A model generated the notes under the pieces. It was not told the origin of the DNA, made no database searches, and worked only from the letters and a program-made list of their open reading frames with translations. A program made the position numbers and the translations under genes. From Catenulispora sp. MAP5-51 (GTDB taxonomy: Bacteria; Actinomycetota; Actinomycetes; Streptomycetales; Catenulisporaceae), in contig NZ_JBGCCH010000037.1 in assembly GCF_041261205.1 (NCBI RefSeq), positions 30,534-94,533 of the forward strand: 64,000 nucleotides of DNA, written 5' to 3'. Positions 14,796 through 23,094 of the stretch are shown piece after piece (the stretch's first letter is position 1; each line of letters starts with the position of its first letter).

Positions 14796-17065
14796 GCGAC
14801 GAAGAGGAGGCACAGCAATCGCCTGGAGGGGCGGAGAAACCTGAGGGTCGCAGGGCCAGAGGCGACGCTGCAGGCAAAGCCGGCGATGACGCGGAACATG
14901 AGGAAGAACACGTAGAACTCACGCCGGAAGACAAAGTCCGTGCTGCCCGGTCCGACCCGCTCTTCGAGGCGCGCGGAGCCGCTGACGCCATCACGGCCAA
15001 CCATGCCTTCGAGAGTTTCCAGCGCAGTGTCTCGGCGGCCGGCCCGGTCGGCGTAATAGGCGGCGCGACGATCTCCGGCGGCATGCATATATACGCTGCC
15101 CCGACATCGCGCCACCAGCCTGCTTCTGGCCCCGTCCGCGCTGACCATCTCGAACAGATCACGTCCTGGTATGCCGCCGCCCCCAACGATCCGGAGATAC
15201 GCAGTATCTTGACTGACCGGCGTGTCGTGGTCGTCCGGGGCATGCGGGAAAGCGGACGCACGACCACCGCGCTGAAACTGCTCACCGAGATCACCTCAGG
15301 CCAGGTCTCGTGGCTCGCCGCTGACAGCTTGCCGAACGCCGGCGGCGACGGAATCGAGAGCGGGCACGGATATCTCGCCGAACTGCGAACCGCGGACCAC
15401 GGACTCGACGAAGCCGCACTCGACAGGCTGTCCGAGACGATGCGCCAGAGGAAGGCCTACTGCATTCTTCTGCCGTCCGCCGGGACATCTGGCAACGGCA
15501 CGGTGTACGTACACGATCACGTGGCTCCAGCCAAAGGCTCGGTCGTGACGGCACGCATCGAGGCGGCTTGGCGCCAGGTACGGGAAGATGAAGCCATATT
15601 CCGCGAGACCACGACAGTGTTGAGCCGGGACCCGGAGCTGTGGGGCTTACTCGGCGTCGATCCCGGCCCGGCCGAGGAGGCATGGCTGGCCGATGTGATC
15701 ATCCGACTGGCGGACGGGGTGTGCGATTGGGAGCAGGCGCTGGCCTCCTGGAGCGACCTGATCGACAGGAGGATCGAGAGCTGGCTGGCGGATCTGCCCC
15801 AGGGGGTGGATCTGCACCGGAACCGCGCACCGATTGAGGAGTTCGCCTTCCGGGTCAGCCTGGCTGTGCTGAACGACTCGCCGGCCCATCTGGTCGCCGA
15901 GGCTGGGGAACTGCTGGCGTTCGAGCTCTTCACCACCGCGAATCCTCGTCTGGAACCGGGCCGGAACGTCTTCGCCCAGATCGACGAGCACCGGATGGCC
16001 GCCACCCGGGCCCGGCTGCGGGACGGCGTGCTGTGGTTCGGCGACGCCTCGGTGCCGGCCAAGCTCATGGCCTACCGCGACGACCGCCTGCCGGTACGGC
16101 TGCTCGCCGCAGTCTGGAGCGACCGGCCGAACCTGCGACGTCCCATCCTGTCCTGGCTCCAGAAGCTGAGCCAGGACCGACGCCCGGACGTCTGGATGCG
16201 CGCGGCCTTGGCGATCGGCCTGGTCACCAGCTGGGATTTCGCCTACTGCTACCACGAAGCGATCGCGGTGTGGTCCGATTCGGAGGACGTCAAGCAGCGC
16301 CTCGTCGCAGCGACCGCCCTCAACCAGGCCGCGCGGGACGAGAACACGCGGGCCGCGGTGAACACGGTCCTGCGGACATGGGCCCGTGCTGACAAGGCGG
16401 AGGCGATGTGGACCGCCGCGGTAGCCCTCGGCTACGGCACGTCGGACGTGGCGTCCGTACTGCGTCTGGTTTGCCGGATCGGGGTCTGGAATGACGGGGA
16501 ACTCGTACTGATCGCCAGCCAGTCGGTCGCTGATCTATTTGTCCGTGGCTGGTTCGCGGAGGTCGTGTCCGCGGTGGACGGCTGGATCGGCGATCGGCGG
16601 ATCGGCGCACGGTTCTTGGGCCTGCTGGCGATACTCCGCCTCGGCGACCTGCGAGTTCGTCAGGTCCCGACCGTCGAGGATCTTCCAGTGCCGGCGGCGG
16701 CTCGCGCGATGCTGGCCGACCCGTCCCGGGCCGACTGGCCGTTGCTCGTGGCCCTCGCGAGTGTCGACGGCGAGCTGGGACGTCGGTTGGTCGAGTGCGT
16801 GTGGCAGGCGTTGTCGTCGACGCTTGTCTCCAAGTCAATGCGGGACGAGATCGGGGACTGGATCCGGGCCGCCGAGAAATCCGCCGAACTGCTCGCACCG
16901 CTGCGCGCGTTCCTCCAAGCCCTGATCGATGACCAGGACGACGCCGCCAGGCTCCTCGACCTGGTCGACACGCTCGTCGAGAACCTCGACGAGCCGCTGG
17001 CGGCGCCCATCGCGCAGGCCATGCGCACCGCGGTACACGACACAGCGATGAAACAGCGAGGATGA
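14792..17065 (+). CDS. P-loop NTPase with N-terminal amyloid-like motif and helical-repeat C-terminus
   Basis: 757-aa protein. Residues 1-60 are acidic and disordered-looking. Residues 79-103 hold GPVGVIGGATISGGMHIY, which resembles bacterial amyloid signalling motifs of the type ending in ISGGVH. A P-loop follows (RGMRESGRTTTALKL, about 149-163). From about residue 330 to the end the chain is alpha-helical with HEAT/TPR-like character (DRLPVRLLAAVWSDRP, PDVWMRAALAIGLVTSW, KQRLVAATALNQAARDE). The layout is like STAND/NLR-type sensors, but no clear Walker B was assigned. It is translationally coupled to the cyclase and likely gates or senses for it (inference). Confidence 0.82.
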   Translation: MSDEEEAQQSPGGAEKPEGRRARGDAAGKAGDDAEHEEEHVELTPEDKVRAARSDPLFEARGAADAITANHAFESFQRSVSAAGPVGVIGGATISGGMHIYAAPTSRHQPASGPVRADHLEQITSWYAAAPNDPEIRSILTDRRVVVVRGMRESGRTTTALKLLTEITSGQVSWLAADSLPNAGGDGIESGHGYLAELRTADHGLDEAALDRLSETMRQRKAYCILLPSAGTSGNGTVYVHDHVAPAKGSVVTARIEAAWRQVREDEAIFRETTTVLSRDPELWGLLGVDPGPAEEAWLADVIIRLADGVCDWEQALASWSDLIDRRIESWLADLPQGVDLHRNRAPIEEFAFRVSLAVLNDSPAHLVAEAGELLAFELFTTANPRLEPGRNVFAQIDEHRMAATRARLRDGVLWFGDASVPAKLMAYRDDRLPVRLLAAVWSDRPNLRRPILSWLQKLSQDRRPDVWMRAALAIGLVTSWDFAYCYHEAIAVWSDSEDVKQRLVAATALNQAARDENTRAAVNTVLRTWARADKAEAMWTAAVALGYGTSDVASVLRLVCRIGVWNDGELVLIASQSVADLFVRGWFAEVVSAVDGWIGDRRIGARFLGLLAILRLGDLRVRQVPTVEDLPVPAAARAMLADPSRADWPLLVALASVDGELGRRLVECVWQALSSTLVSKSMRDEIGDWIRAAEKSAELLAPLRAFLQALIDDQDDAARLLDLVDTLVENLDEPLAAPIAQAMRTAVHDTAMKQRG

Positions 17066-17068
17066 AAC

Positions 17069-18175
17069 GTGAACTACGTCCGCAACGACTTCAGCCCAAT
17101 CTTGGCACTGCGCCAGTACCTGGGTAGTCGGGCTGAGCCGGTCACCGCGCACATTGCGCACGTTCTGGTGACTACACGTGGGGAGCACCGGATCGTCTGG
17201 CCTCACGACCGGGCAAACTCGGTGGTATGGCAGCACACGAGATCCACCAGCCTGTTCCGTGGCCGGGTGAAGTCCGTTTACGACATCGATCTCGGCGTGC
17301 GCCACCTGGAATTCGAAGTGGATCTGCCGGGGAAGGATGACAGCTTCGCCTTCCGCGCCACGGTGACGGTCGAGTGGCGGGTTCTGGATCCCTCTCTCGT
17401 CGTCCGCAACCAACTCCAGGACATCCGTCCGCTGATCCAGCCCGCAATCACCGAAGAGATGCGACGCATCGCCCGCGAGTTCGACGTGGACCAGTCCGCC
17501 GGCGCCGAGGCCACGATCAACGATCGACTGGTCGGCGAGACGCTGGACTTCAACGACCCCGACCAGTTGGCCGCCGCGTTGGCGCGGTCCGGCAGCACAA
17601 GACACATCGGCCGGGAGTACGGGCTGTGGACCAGGACGATCGTCTCGGTGCTGCCGGACAAGTCCCGCCTCACGCAGGCCGAGGAGGTACGGGACCTGCG
17701 TCACCAGATCGAGGCCGAGCGCCTGCGGCAGGAGCTGCGGATGCTTCAGGAGGCCAACAAGAACGCAGTCCTGACACAGCGGATGGCGTTCTATCGCGAA
17801 GCCTTCGCCGCAGGCGATATCGACCGTGCGGTGCTCCAGGTGGCGCAGAACCCGGAAGAACTGACCGCGGTAGCGAACGTCGTGCGCCAGCAGGAAATGG
17901 CTGGGCAGCGCCTGACCATCGAGTTCGTCAACAAACTCCTGGAAGAGGGCGCGATCGAACGTTGGCAGATCTCCGATCAGGCCAAAGCAGCGCTGGACTG
18001 GCTTCAGCAGTCCACAAACGCAGTTTTCACACCCCAGGCCGCGAGCCAGACAGTGGAACACGTCGTCGCCCAGGGCAAGCGGGCACGCAAGACTCCCATT
18101 CCCACGCTGGACGGGCAGCCTCAGTCGGACAATGCGATCCTGTCCGACGCGACGCCGTCGGGCGCGGGTGACTGA
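17069..18175 (+). CDS. SPFH/band-7-like protein with coiled coil
   Basis: 368-aa protein from a GTG 3 nt after the NTPase stop. The N-terminal half has the beta-rich pattern of SPFH domains: VYDIDLGVRHLEFEVDLPG, then FAFRATVTVEWRVLDPSLVV and IRPLIQPAITEEMRRIAREF. A charged helical segment (EEVRDLRHQIEAERLRQELR, about 210-230) follows, then a helical tail. No N-terminal transmembrane anchor is evident. SPFH proteins form oligomeric rings or scaffolds at membranes. As the last gene of the operon it may scaffold the membrane effector. A hairpin lies 23 nt after its stop. Confidence 0.72.
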   Translation: MNYVRNDFSPILALRQYLGSRAEPVTAHIAHVLVTTRGEHRIVWPHDRANSVVWQHTRSTSLFRGRVKSVYDIDLGVRHLEFEVDLPGKDDSFAFRATVTVEWRVLDPSLVVRNQLQDIRPLIQPAITEEMRRIAREFDVDQSAGAEATINDRLVGETLDFNDPDQLAAALARSGSTRHIGREYGLWTRTIVSVLPDKSRLTQAEEVRDLRHQIEAERLRQELRMLQEANKNAVLTQRMAFYREAFAAGDIDRAVLQVAQNPEELTAVANVVRQQEMAGQRLTIEFVNKLLEEGAIERWQISDQAKAALDWLQQSTNAVFTPQAASQTVEHVVAQGKRARKTPIPTLDGQPQSDNAILSDATPSGAGD

Positions 18176-18198
18176 CAGCGTGCCCGTTGACGCGGCAA

Positions 18199-18237
18199 TA
18201 GCGCGCCCCAGGAAGGTTCTGGTTCTGGGGCGCGCTA
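18199..18237 (+). terminator. Strong hairpin ending the cyclase/effector operon
   Basis: Perfect 13-bp inverted repeat TAGCGCGCCCCAG/CTGGGGCGCGCTA with a 13-nt loop, 23 nt after the SPFH gene. It has no U-run but is a typical actinomycete-style terminator. Confidence 0.8.
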
Positions 18238-18394
18238 AGAGCGTACGCGGGCTGGTAGGCGGCCTGCGGCGTCAGACAACTTCGATATCTGAGATCTGGC
18301 CAGAGGTAGCCGCTGATGGCGACTGTAGGCCGGGATCCGAAGGCGCCGACTGCGGGGCGATCAAAGAGCAGCGCAAGCCTGCGCTCGCGGTCTT

Positions 18395-18590
18395 CGACTG
18401 TGCCGGGTGCGGCATGTCATTTCGGCGACGAGCCCAGGTGGCACGGAATCGTGGCCCGGATACCCGCCAGCGCGGGTAGAGGCGGTTAGCCTTCGAGCAG
18501 TACGCCTTGTCGGCCCGCACCCGGTCCGGTCGGCAGGGCGGCCGACGAGCGCCAAGACGCCGCCACTGAATTCGAAGCGAGTCGCGCACC
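18395..18590 (-). pseudogene. Degenerate IS5-type transposase fragment
   Basis: On the minus strand one frame reads RVRADKAYCSKANR, and a second frame continues with LAGIRATIPCHL. In intact IS5-family transposases these occur in a row (RADKAYSSRANR, then RRGIRATIP). The frame change and the lack of the rest of the gene mark it as a remnant. The flanking 18240-18394 shows nothing recognisable. Confidence 0.5.
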
Positions 18591-18593
18591 GGT

Positions 18594-19028
18594 CTATTGG
18601 AAGCCGCATCCCGGGTCAGGGGCGTCCTCCGAATACGGACTGCCGACGGGGTCCACGTACAAGACGTCGAGCACGAGGGGAGTCACGCCCAGGTTGCGGC
18701 CGATGTGGACGTGGTCGGCGCCGCTCGGCTCCACGAAGGCGGCGCCTTCGGTGTAGGTGTCGGTGGTGACGCAGTCGGCGTCGGTGTGGGTCAGCGTGCC
18801 GTGTTCGACGTAAGCGAAGAGGGTGCCGTCGTGCCAGTGCCAGCCGGTGCTGCCGCCCGGTTGCACGGTGATCTGCCGCAGGACGTAGTCCTTGCCGCCC
18901 ACTGTCGTCTTGTAAAGGTCGACTGCGGACACCCCGTAAGCGGGCGTGGCGTTCGCCGTCGCGGGGGTCAGCACCAGGACTGCCGCGACGGTGGTCGCGA
19001 CGGCGATCCAGCGACGGCTTCCAGACAC
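18594..19028 (-). CDS. Secreted cupin-domain protein
   Basis: 144 aa. A signal peptide is clear (SRRWIAVATTVAAVLVLTPATANA, cleavage after the ANA). The remainder is a single cupin barrel with HWHDGTLFAYVEHGTLTHTD and SGADHVHIGRN, which supply His ligands for a metal. It has no operon partner. Function beyond a metal-binding extracellular cupin is unknown. Confidence 0.82.
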   Translation of the reverse strand: MSGSRRWIAVATTVAAVLVLTPATANATPAYGVSAVDLYKTTVGGKDYVLRQITVQPGGSTGWHWHDGTLFAYVEHGTLTHTDADCVTTDTYTEGAAFVEPSGADHVHIGRNLGVTPLVLDVLYVDPVGSPYSEDAPDPGCGFQ

Positions 19029-19180
19029 GTGCGTACTCCTATCCCACTATCAGCGTCAGAGTTCGCAACCACTTTATAAGAGCTCGGCAAGTTCTCAACG
19101 TTATGTACGACCGTGTTCACAGACAGTACGCTGAGTTGCTGCTCAGGCACACGCGAAGAGAAGACATGGGGAGCCGATAC

Positions 19181-20230
19181 ATGGCAGGCGAGTCCAAGGG
19201 TCCGAACGAAGAACACATACACACCGGTGGCCAGGACAAGCCGGCGGGGGACGACACCTCGGCCTTGACGACGCAGCGGCTGAACGTCGTCACGCCGGCG
19301 GAGAAGGATTCCTCTGCGCTCACCACACAGCAGTTGCCCGCCATCGCGCCGACATGGCCGCAGCCGCAGCCGGCTCCCGCTCCCGCTCCCGGTCCGGCCA
19401 TGTCGTCCACCGGAGGCGGACACCAGACTCTGCCCCCGCAACAGGGGCCGTTCTCGCCCTCGTACGGACCGCCGCCACCGCCGCACTTGCAGCCGCAGCC
19501 CCAACCCACCAAGCCCTTCCAGCCGCCCAAGATACCCACGTCGCCCCGCGACCGTCGTCGACTGTTGATCATCGGGCTGGTCGCGGTGGTGGTGCTCGGC
19601 TGCGGGCTCACCTTCGCGCTGTGGCCCAGCAGCGCGAAGAAGGCGCCGGTCGCCGTGAACCCGCAGCACGTCGTCGCCGGGACGGTCCAAGCCGGCATCC
19701 TGACCCCGGACGACGTCAGCAAGGCCGTCGGCACGACCGTCATATCCGGCTCCGCCGCGAACCAGCCGCCGCCGGCGCTGACCGCCGACCCGGCCTCGTG
19801 CGCGGTGGCGATCGGCCCGGCCACGGCCACGGGATACACCAAGGGCTGGACGGTCTTCTACTCCACCACCTACCAGGACTCGGCCGGCGCCGGCGACTAC
19901 ACGGTGACGCAGACAATCGGTGAGTACGGCGACGCGAACCAGTCCGGTTCGGTGTTCCAGAGCCTGGCCAAGGGAGTCGCCGGCTGCCCGTCGGCGACCC
20001 GGACCGACCAGAACAAGAACACCGTGAAGTGGAACTACACGGTCGACACCAACACCTCCGACCACCTGGCCTGGACCGCGTCCCAGGACGCCGGCAACGG
20101 GTGGGCGTGCTACCGCCAGGCCCGGCTCAAGGGCAAGGCCGTGCTTCAGGTCGCTGTCTGTGAGGGCGGCGACGGCAAAGCCGCGGCGGCGCAAGTCGCC
20201 GACCAGTTCGCGGCGAAGGTGAGCGGGTAG
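19181..20230 (+). CDS. Membrane-anchored protein with PknH-like extracellular domain
   Basis: 349 aa from the ATG at 19181 (GGGAG 7 nt upstream; an ATG at 19166 is an alternative). The cytoplasmic part, about 125 residues, is Pro/Gln-rich and low-complexity (PQPQPAPAPAPGPA; PQPQPTKPFQPP). One transmembrane helix follows RDRRRLLIIGLVAVVVLGCG. The outer domain has conserved cysteines (DPASCAVAIG, GVAGCPSAT, NGWACYRQA, QVAVCEGG) and resembles the PknH sensor-like family. It ends 2 nt before the polymorphic toxin gene and so is probably co-transcribed with it. Confidence 0.78.
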   Translation: MAGESKGPNEEHIHTGGQDKPAGDDTSALTTQRLNVVTPAEKDSSALTTQQLPAIAPTWPQPQPAPAPAPGPAMSSTGGGHQTLPPQQGPFSPSYGPPPPPHLQPQPQPTKPFQPPKIPTSPRDRRRLLIIGLVAVVVLGCGLTFALWPSSAKKAPVAVNPQHVVAGTVQAGILTPDDVSKAVGTTVISGSAANQPPPALTADPASCAVAIGPATATGYTKGWTVFYSTTYQDSAGAGDYTVTQTIGEYGDANQSGSVFQSLAKGVAGCPSATRTDQNKNTVKWNYTVDTNTSDHLAWTASQDAGNGWACYRQARLKGKAVLQVAVCEGGDGKAAAAQVADQFAAKVSG

Positions 20231-20232
20231 CC

Positions 20233-22668
20233 GTGGCCGGACAGTCGCCTTCGCCTCGCCGCAGCCGCAGCCGCAGCCGCAACCGCGGCACGCGCCGCCT
20301 GGTCGCGGTGCTCGCCGCCGCCGGCCTGACCGGCGTCACGGTCGTCTCCGGACCCGCCGCGCGGGCCGCCGTGGTGCCGCACCGGAGCGCCGCGCCGACC
20401 AGCACCGTCTACACCTGGCACCTGTCCCAGGACGCCGACCCGTCCGCGCCGCCGGACGTCCCGGACCAGATCGGCGGCGGCTCGGCCCAAATCCAGTCCG
20501 AGATCACGGACTACAACACCAAGGCGCAGGCTCTGCAGAGCGAATCGGCGAAGGTCTCGGCCGAGACCGACTCCCTCACGCAGCGCGAGTCGGACCTGGA
20601 GAATCAGGCCAACCAGGTCACCGGCAAGCAGTCCAGCCTGGAGAGCCAGGCCGGCTCGCTGGAAAGCCAGATCAGCGACCTCAACACCCAGATCGCCGCC
20701 CACAACGCCGAACCGCACGTCTTCGAACTGCCGGACCAGCAGGCGGCGTACGACGCGTACAACGCGGAGAAGGCAAGCCTCGACGAGCGCAAGGCGGCCT
20801 TGCAGAGCCAGGCGGACTCGCTGCAGTCCAGCCTGACGAACCTGCAGAACACCGAGTCGTCGATCCAGGCGCAGCAGACCCAGCTGCAGGGCGACGTCCA
20901 GAAGCACAACGACGAAGTCACGTCGATGCAGAGCGAGGCCTCCGACCTCGACGCCGAGCGCCAGAAGATCCTCAGCGACGTCGCGGAGTACGAACAGCAA
21001 CTCGCCTCGGAACCGGACACCGCGCCCTACGAGGACGCGCCCGGCGGCGACGCCTCGGATCCCGCCGGCGACCCGTCCGACCCGGCGGCCGACCAGGCCC
21101 CGCCGGACACGAACCAGTCCCAGCCCGCGATCAGCGGCGGCGACTCGGCCGAACCGGACGTGACCTACGAGCCGGCTCCGGGCGACAGCGGCGCGTCCGA
21201 ACCGGAGGCAGCCGGCCCGGTCACCCAGGCACCGGTGCGCGTGACACTGTCACCGGACGCGGTGCGCTCCCTGCCGCCGGACGAGGCCGCGCACCTCAAC
21301 CCGACGACCACGTACGACGGCCTGGTCCCGGAGGCCGACGGCGACTACGCGGTGACCGAACCCGAGCCGCCGGCCGGCAAGGAACTGCCGCCCGGCCAGA
21401 AAGCCTTCGACGACGCGATCGGCAAGGGCGGGAAAGCGACCGCCGAGGTCGGCGGCGAGAAGGTCACCATCGACCACGTCGACCCCGTGACCAAGGCGCC
21501 GCCGGAGGACGTCGGCGGGGACACGCCACGACCGGCGCCGGGGAACGGCACGCCCAACGCCGCGGCGCAGGGGCCCGCGGTCAGTGTGAGCCAGTTGCAG
21601 TCGAATCTGGACAACCAGGGGCTCAGCGACGAGGCGTCGCAGTTCGACCTGGAGTACTCGCCGAAGATCACGGACGCGAACGGCAACCCGACCTTCGGCG
21701 ACGTCCCGATGGACGCCGCGGGGAACCCGGAGCTGGGCGCGGACGGAAAGCCGATCCTCCGGTTCTCCGACCTCGGTCTTCGGAATCCAGGGCAGGCCAC
21801 GGAGACGTTCGCCAAGGACGAAGTCGAGTACTTCGATACCCAACTCGACAACCCCTGCCACAGCTTCGCCGGCGACACGCGGGTCCTGATGGCGAACGGC
21901 ACCACCGAACCGATCGCCGAGGTCCGAGCCGGCGACCGGATCGAGAACGCCCAGCCCGGTGGCGGGAACGAAGTCCACACGGTGGACCGGGTGCACGTCA
22001 CGACGACGGACGCGGACTTCGTGGACGTGCTCGTCGCGACGCCGCAAGGCGTCGAAACGATCACCAGCACCCGCGACCACCCGTTCTACGACGCGACCAC
22101 GGCAGGGTTCGTCAACGCGGGGTCGTTGGCGCCCGGCTCCCGCCTGCAGAGCAGCTCGGGCCAGGCCGTGGTGGTGCGGGGACTTCGGCCGCACATCGGG
22201 CCGATGGTGACCTACGACCTGACGGTCGACGGCGTGCACACGTACTACGTGGTCACGGGCCACACCCCGGTACTGGTGCACAACTGCGGGGGCTGGATCG
22301 ACGGCCACGAGCCCACCTGCATCTGCGACGGCATGGGCGGCGATCCCGTCTACCCCGAGACGCCCGACCTGGACCAACAGTGGGAGGAAGCCACCGGGGG
22401 AACGGCGACCCGCGACATCCACGGCATGCTGCGTGAGGCAGAGCGGGCATCCGGCGACGAAATCTGGAACGACCCCACCAGCGAGATGTACGTCCAGAAG
22501 GGCGGGCAGATCGTGAAGGTCCTCGACGTCGGCAATGGAAACTACTCTGTCGCCGTGAGGGACATGTCGAACCCCAACGGCAACTACACGACAGTCATGA
22601 CCAACTTCACCCAGAAAGAGCTCGACGGCAGGCTCAACAGCGGCACCTGGAGCGCCCCCAATGGCTGA
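20233..22668 (+). CDS. Secreted polymorphic toxin: coiled coil, HINT domain, C-terminal toxin
   Basis: 811 aa from a GTG at 20233. An Arg-rich N-terminus and a signal sequence (RRLVAVLAAAGLTGVTVVSG) come first. A long coiled coil spans about 80-255, followed by an Asp/Pro-rich linker. A HINT autoprocessing domain runs from Cys542 (CHSFAGDTRVLMANG) to VLVHNCGG at 681-687, with the TRDHPFYD block inside. The last ~125 residues (WEEATGGTATRDIHGMLREA to LDGRLNSGTW) form the toxin module. Its pattern of two helices then strands fits a BECR-type nuclease, but no family is certain. The stop overlaps the next start by 8 nt, as toxin and immunity genes often do. Confidence 0.88.
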   Translation: MAGQSPSPRRSRSRSRNRGTRRLVAVLAAAGLTGVTVVSGPAARAAVVPHRSAAPTSTVYTWHLSQDADPSAPPDVPDQIGGGSAQIQSEITDYNTKAQALQSESAKVSAETDSLTQRESDLENQANQVTGKQSSLESQAGSLESQISDLNTQIAAHNAEPHVFELPDQQAAYDAYNAEKASLDERKAALQSQADSLQSSLTNLQNTESSIQAQQTQLQGDVQKHNDEVTSMQSEASDLDAERQKILSDVAEYEQQLASEPDTAPYEDAPGGDASDPAGDPSDPAADQAPPDTNQSQPAISGGDSAEPDVTYEPAPGDSGASEPEAAGPVTQAPVRVTLSPDAVRSLPPDEAAHLNPTTTYDGLVPEADGDYAVTEPEPPAGKELPPGQKAFDDAIGKGGKATAEVGGEKVTIDHVDPVTKAPPEDVGGDTPRPAPGNGTPNAAAQGPAVSVSQLQSNLDNQGLSDEASQFDLEYSPKITDANGNPTFGDVPMDAAGNPELGADGKPILRFSDLGLRNPGQATETFAKDEVEYFDTQLDNPCHSFAGDTRVLMANGTTEPIAEVRAGDRIENAQPGGGNEVHTVDRVHVTTTDADFVDVLVATPQGVETITSTRDHPFYDATTAGFVNAGSLAPGSRLQSSSGQAVVVRGLRPHIGPMVTYDLTVDGVHTYYVVTGHTPVLVHNCGGWIDGHEPTCICDGMGGDPVYPETPDLDQQWEEATGGTATRDIHGMLREAERASGDEIWNDPTSEMYVQKGGQIVKVLDVGNGNYSVAVRDMSNPNGNYTTVMTNFTQKELDGRLNSGTWSAPNG

Positions 22669-23080
22669 ACCGGCGGAAGACCCGACCAGGGAACAGGTGA
22701 CGCGCGAGTGGAGGGGCGTCATCGATGGGTCGGTGTCCAGGGAGAGCGCGCACCGCTGGGCGGCCACCTGGGTCGAGGATGCCGACTTCGACCCGGCAGA
22801 TCCGATGATCCTGAACGGCCTCCAGTATGTGCACGGCTTTGATTTGGTGACGGACACCAACGGGGGCTTCGGCCATTCAGCGTCCGGGGTCGACGGGGGC
22901 TATATCAAGGACGGCGAGGAGATCGAATCGGATTTACAGCACTGGCTGGGCGAGAACGCGCTTTACGACGAGGACCCGTCCGGGTTCCTGAGCCGGAAGA
23001 TCGCGCACGCGTTGGAGAGCCTCGAGTGGCGCGGTAGTCCGGGGAAGCCGATCGACAGCGGGGAGGACGCGTCGCCGTAA
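22661..23080 (+). CDS. Probable immunity protein of the adjacent polymorphic toxin
   Basis: 139 aa, acidic, soluble, no signal peptide. It overlaps the toxin gene by 8 nt (ATGGCTGA). Core segments are ADPMILNGLQYVHGFDLVTD and EIESDLQHWLGENALYDEDP. I do not recognise the family with certainty. The immunity role is inferred from position, acidity, cytoplasmic location and the neighbouring toxin's modular structure. Confidence 0.72.
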   Translation: MAEPAEDPTREQVTREWRGVIDGSVSRESAHRWAATWVEDADFDPADPMILNGLQYVHGFDLVTDTNGGFGHSASGVDGGYIKDGEEIESDLQHWLGENALYDEDPSGFLSRKIAHALESLEWRGSPGKPIDSGEDASP

Positions 23081-23094
23081 GCATGTCAGGCACC

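Noticed and set aside
20250..20290. Repeat array CGCAGCCGCAGC as a CRISPR or satellite
   Set aside because: It is a short Ser-Arg codon run inside the toxin signal region, without spacers.
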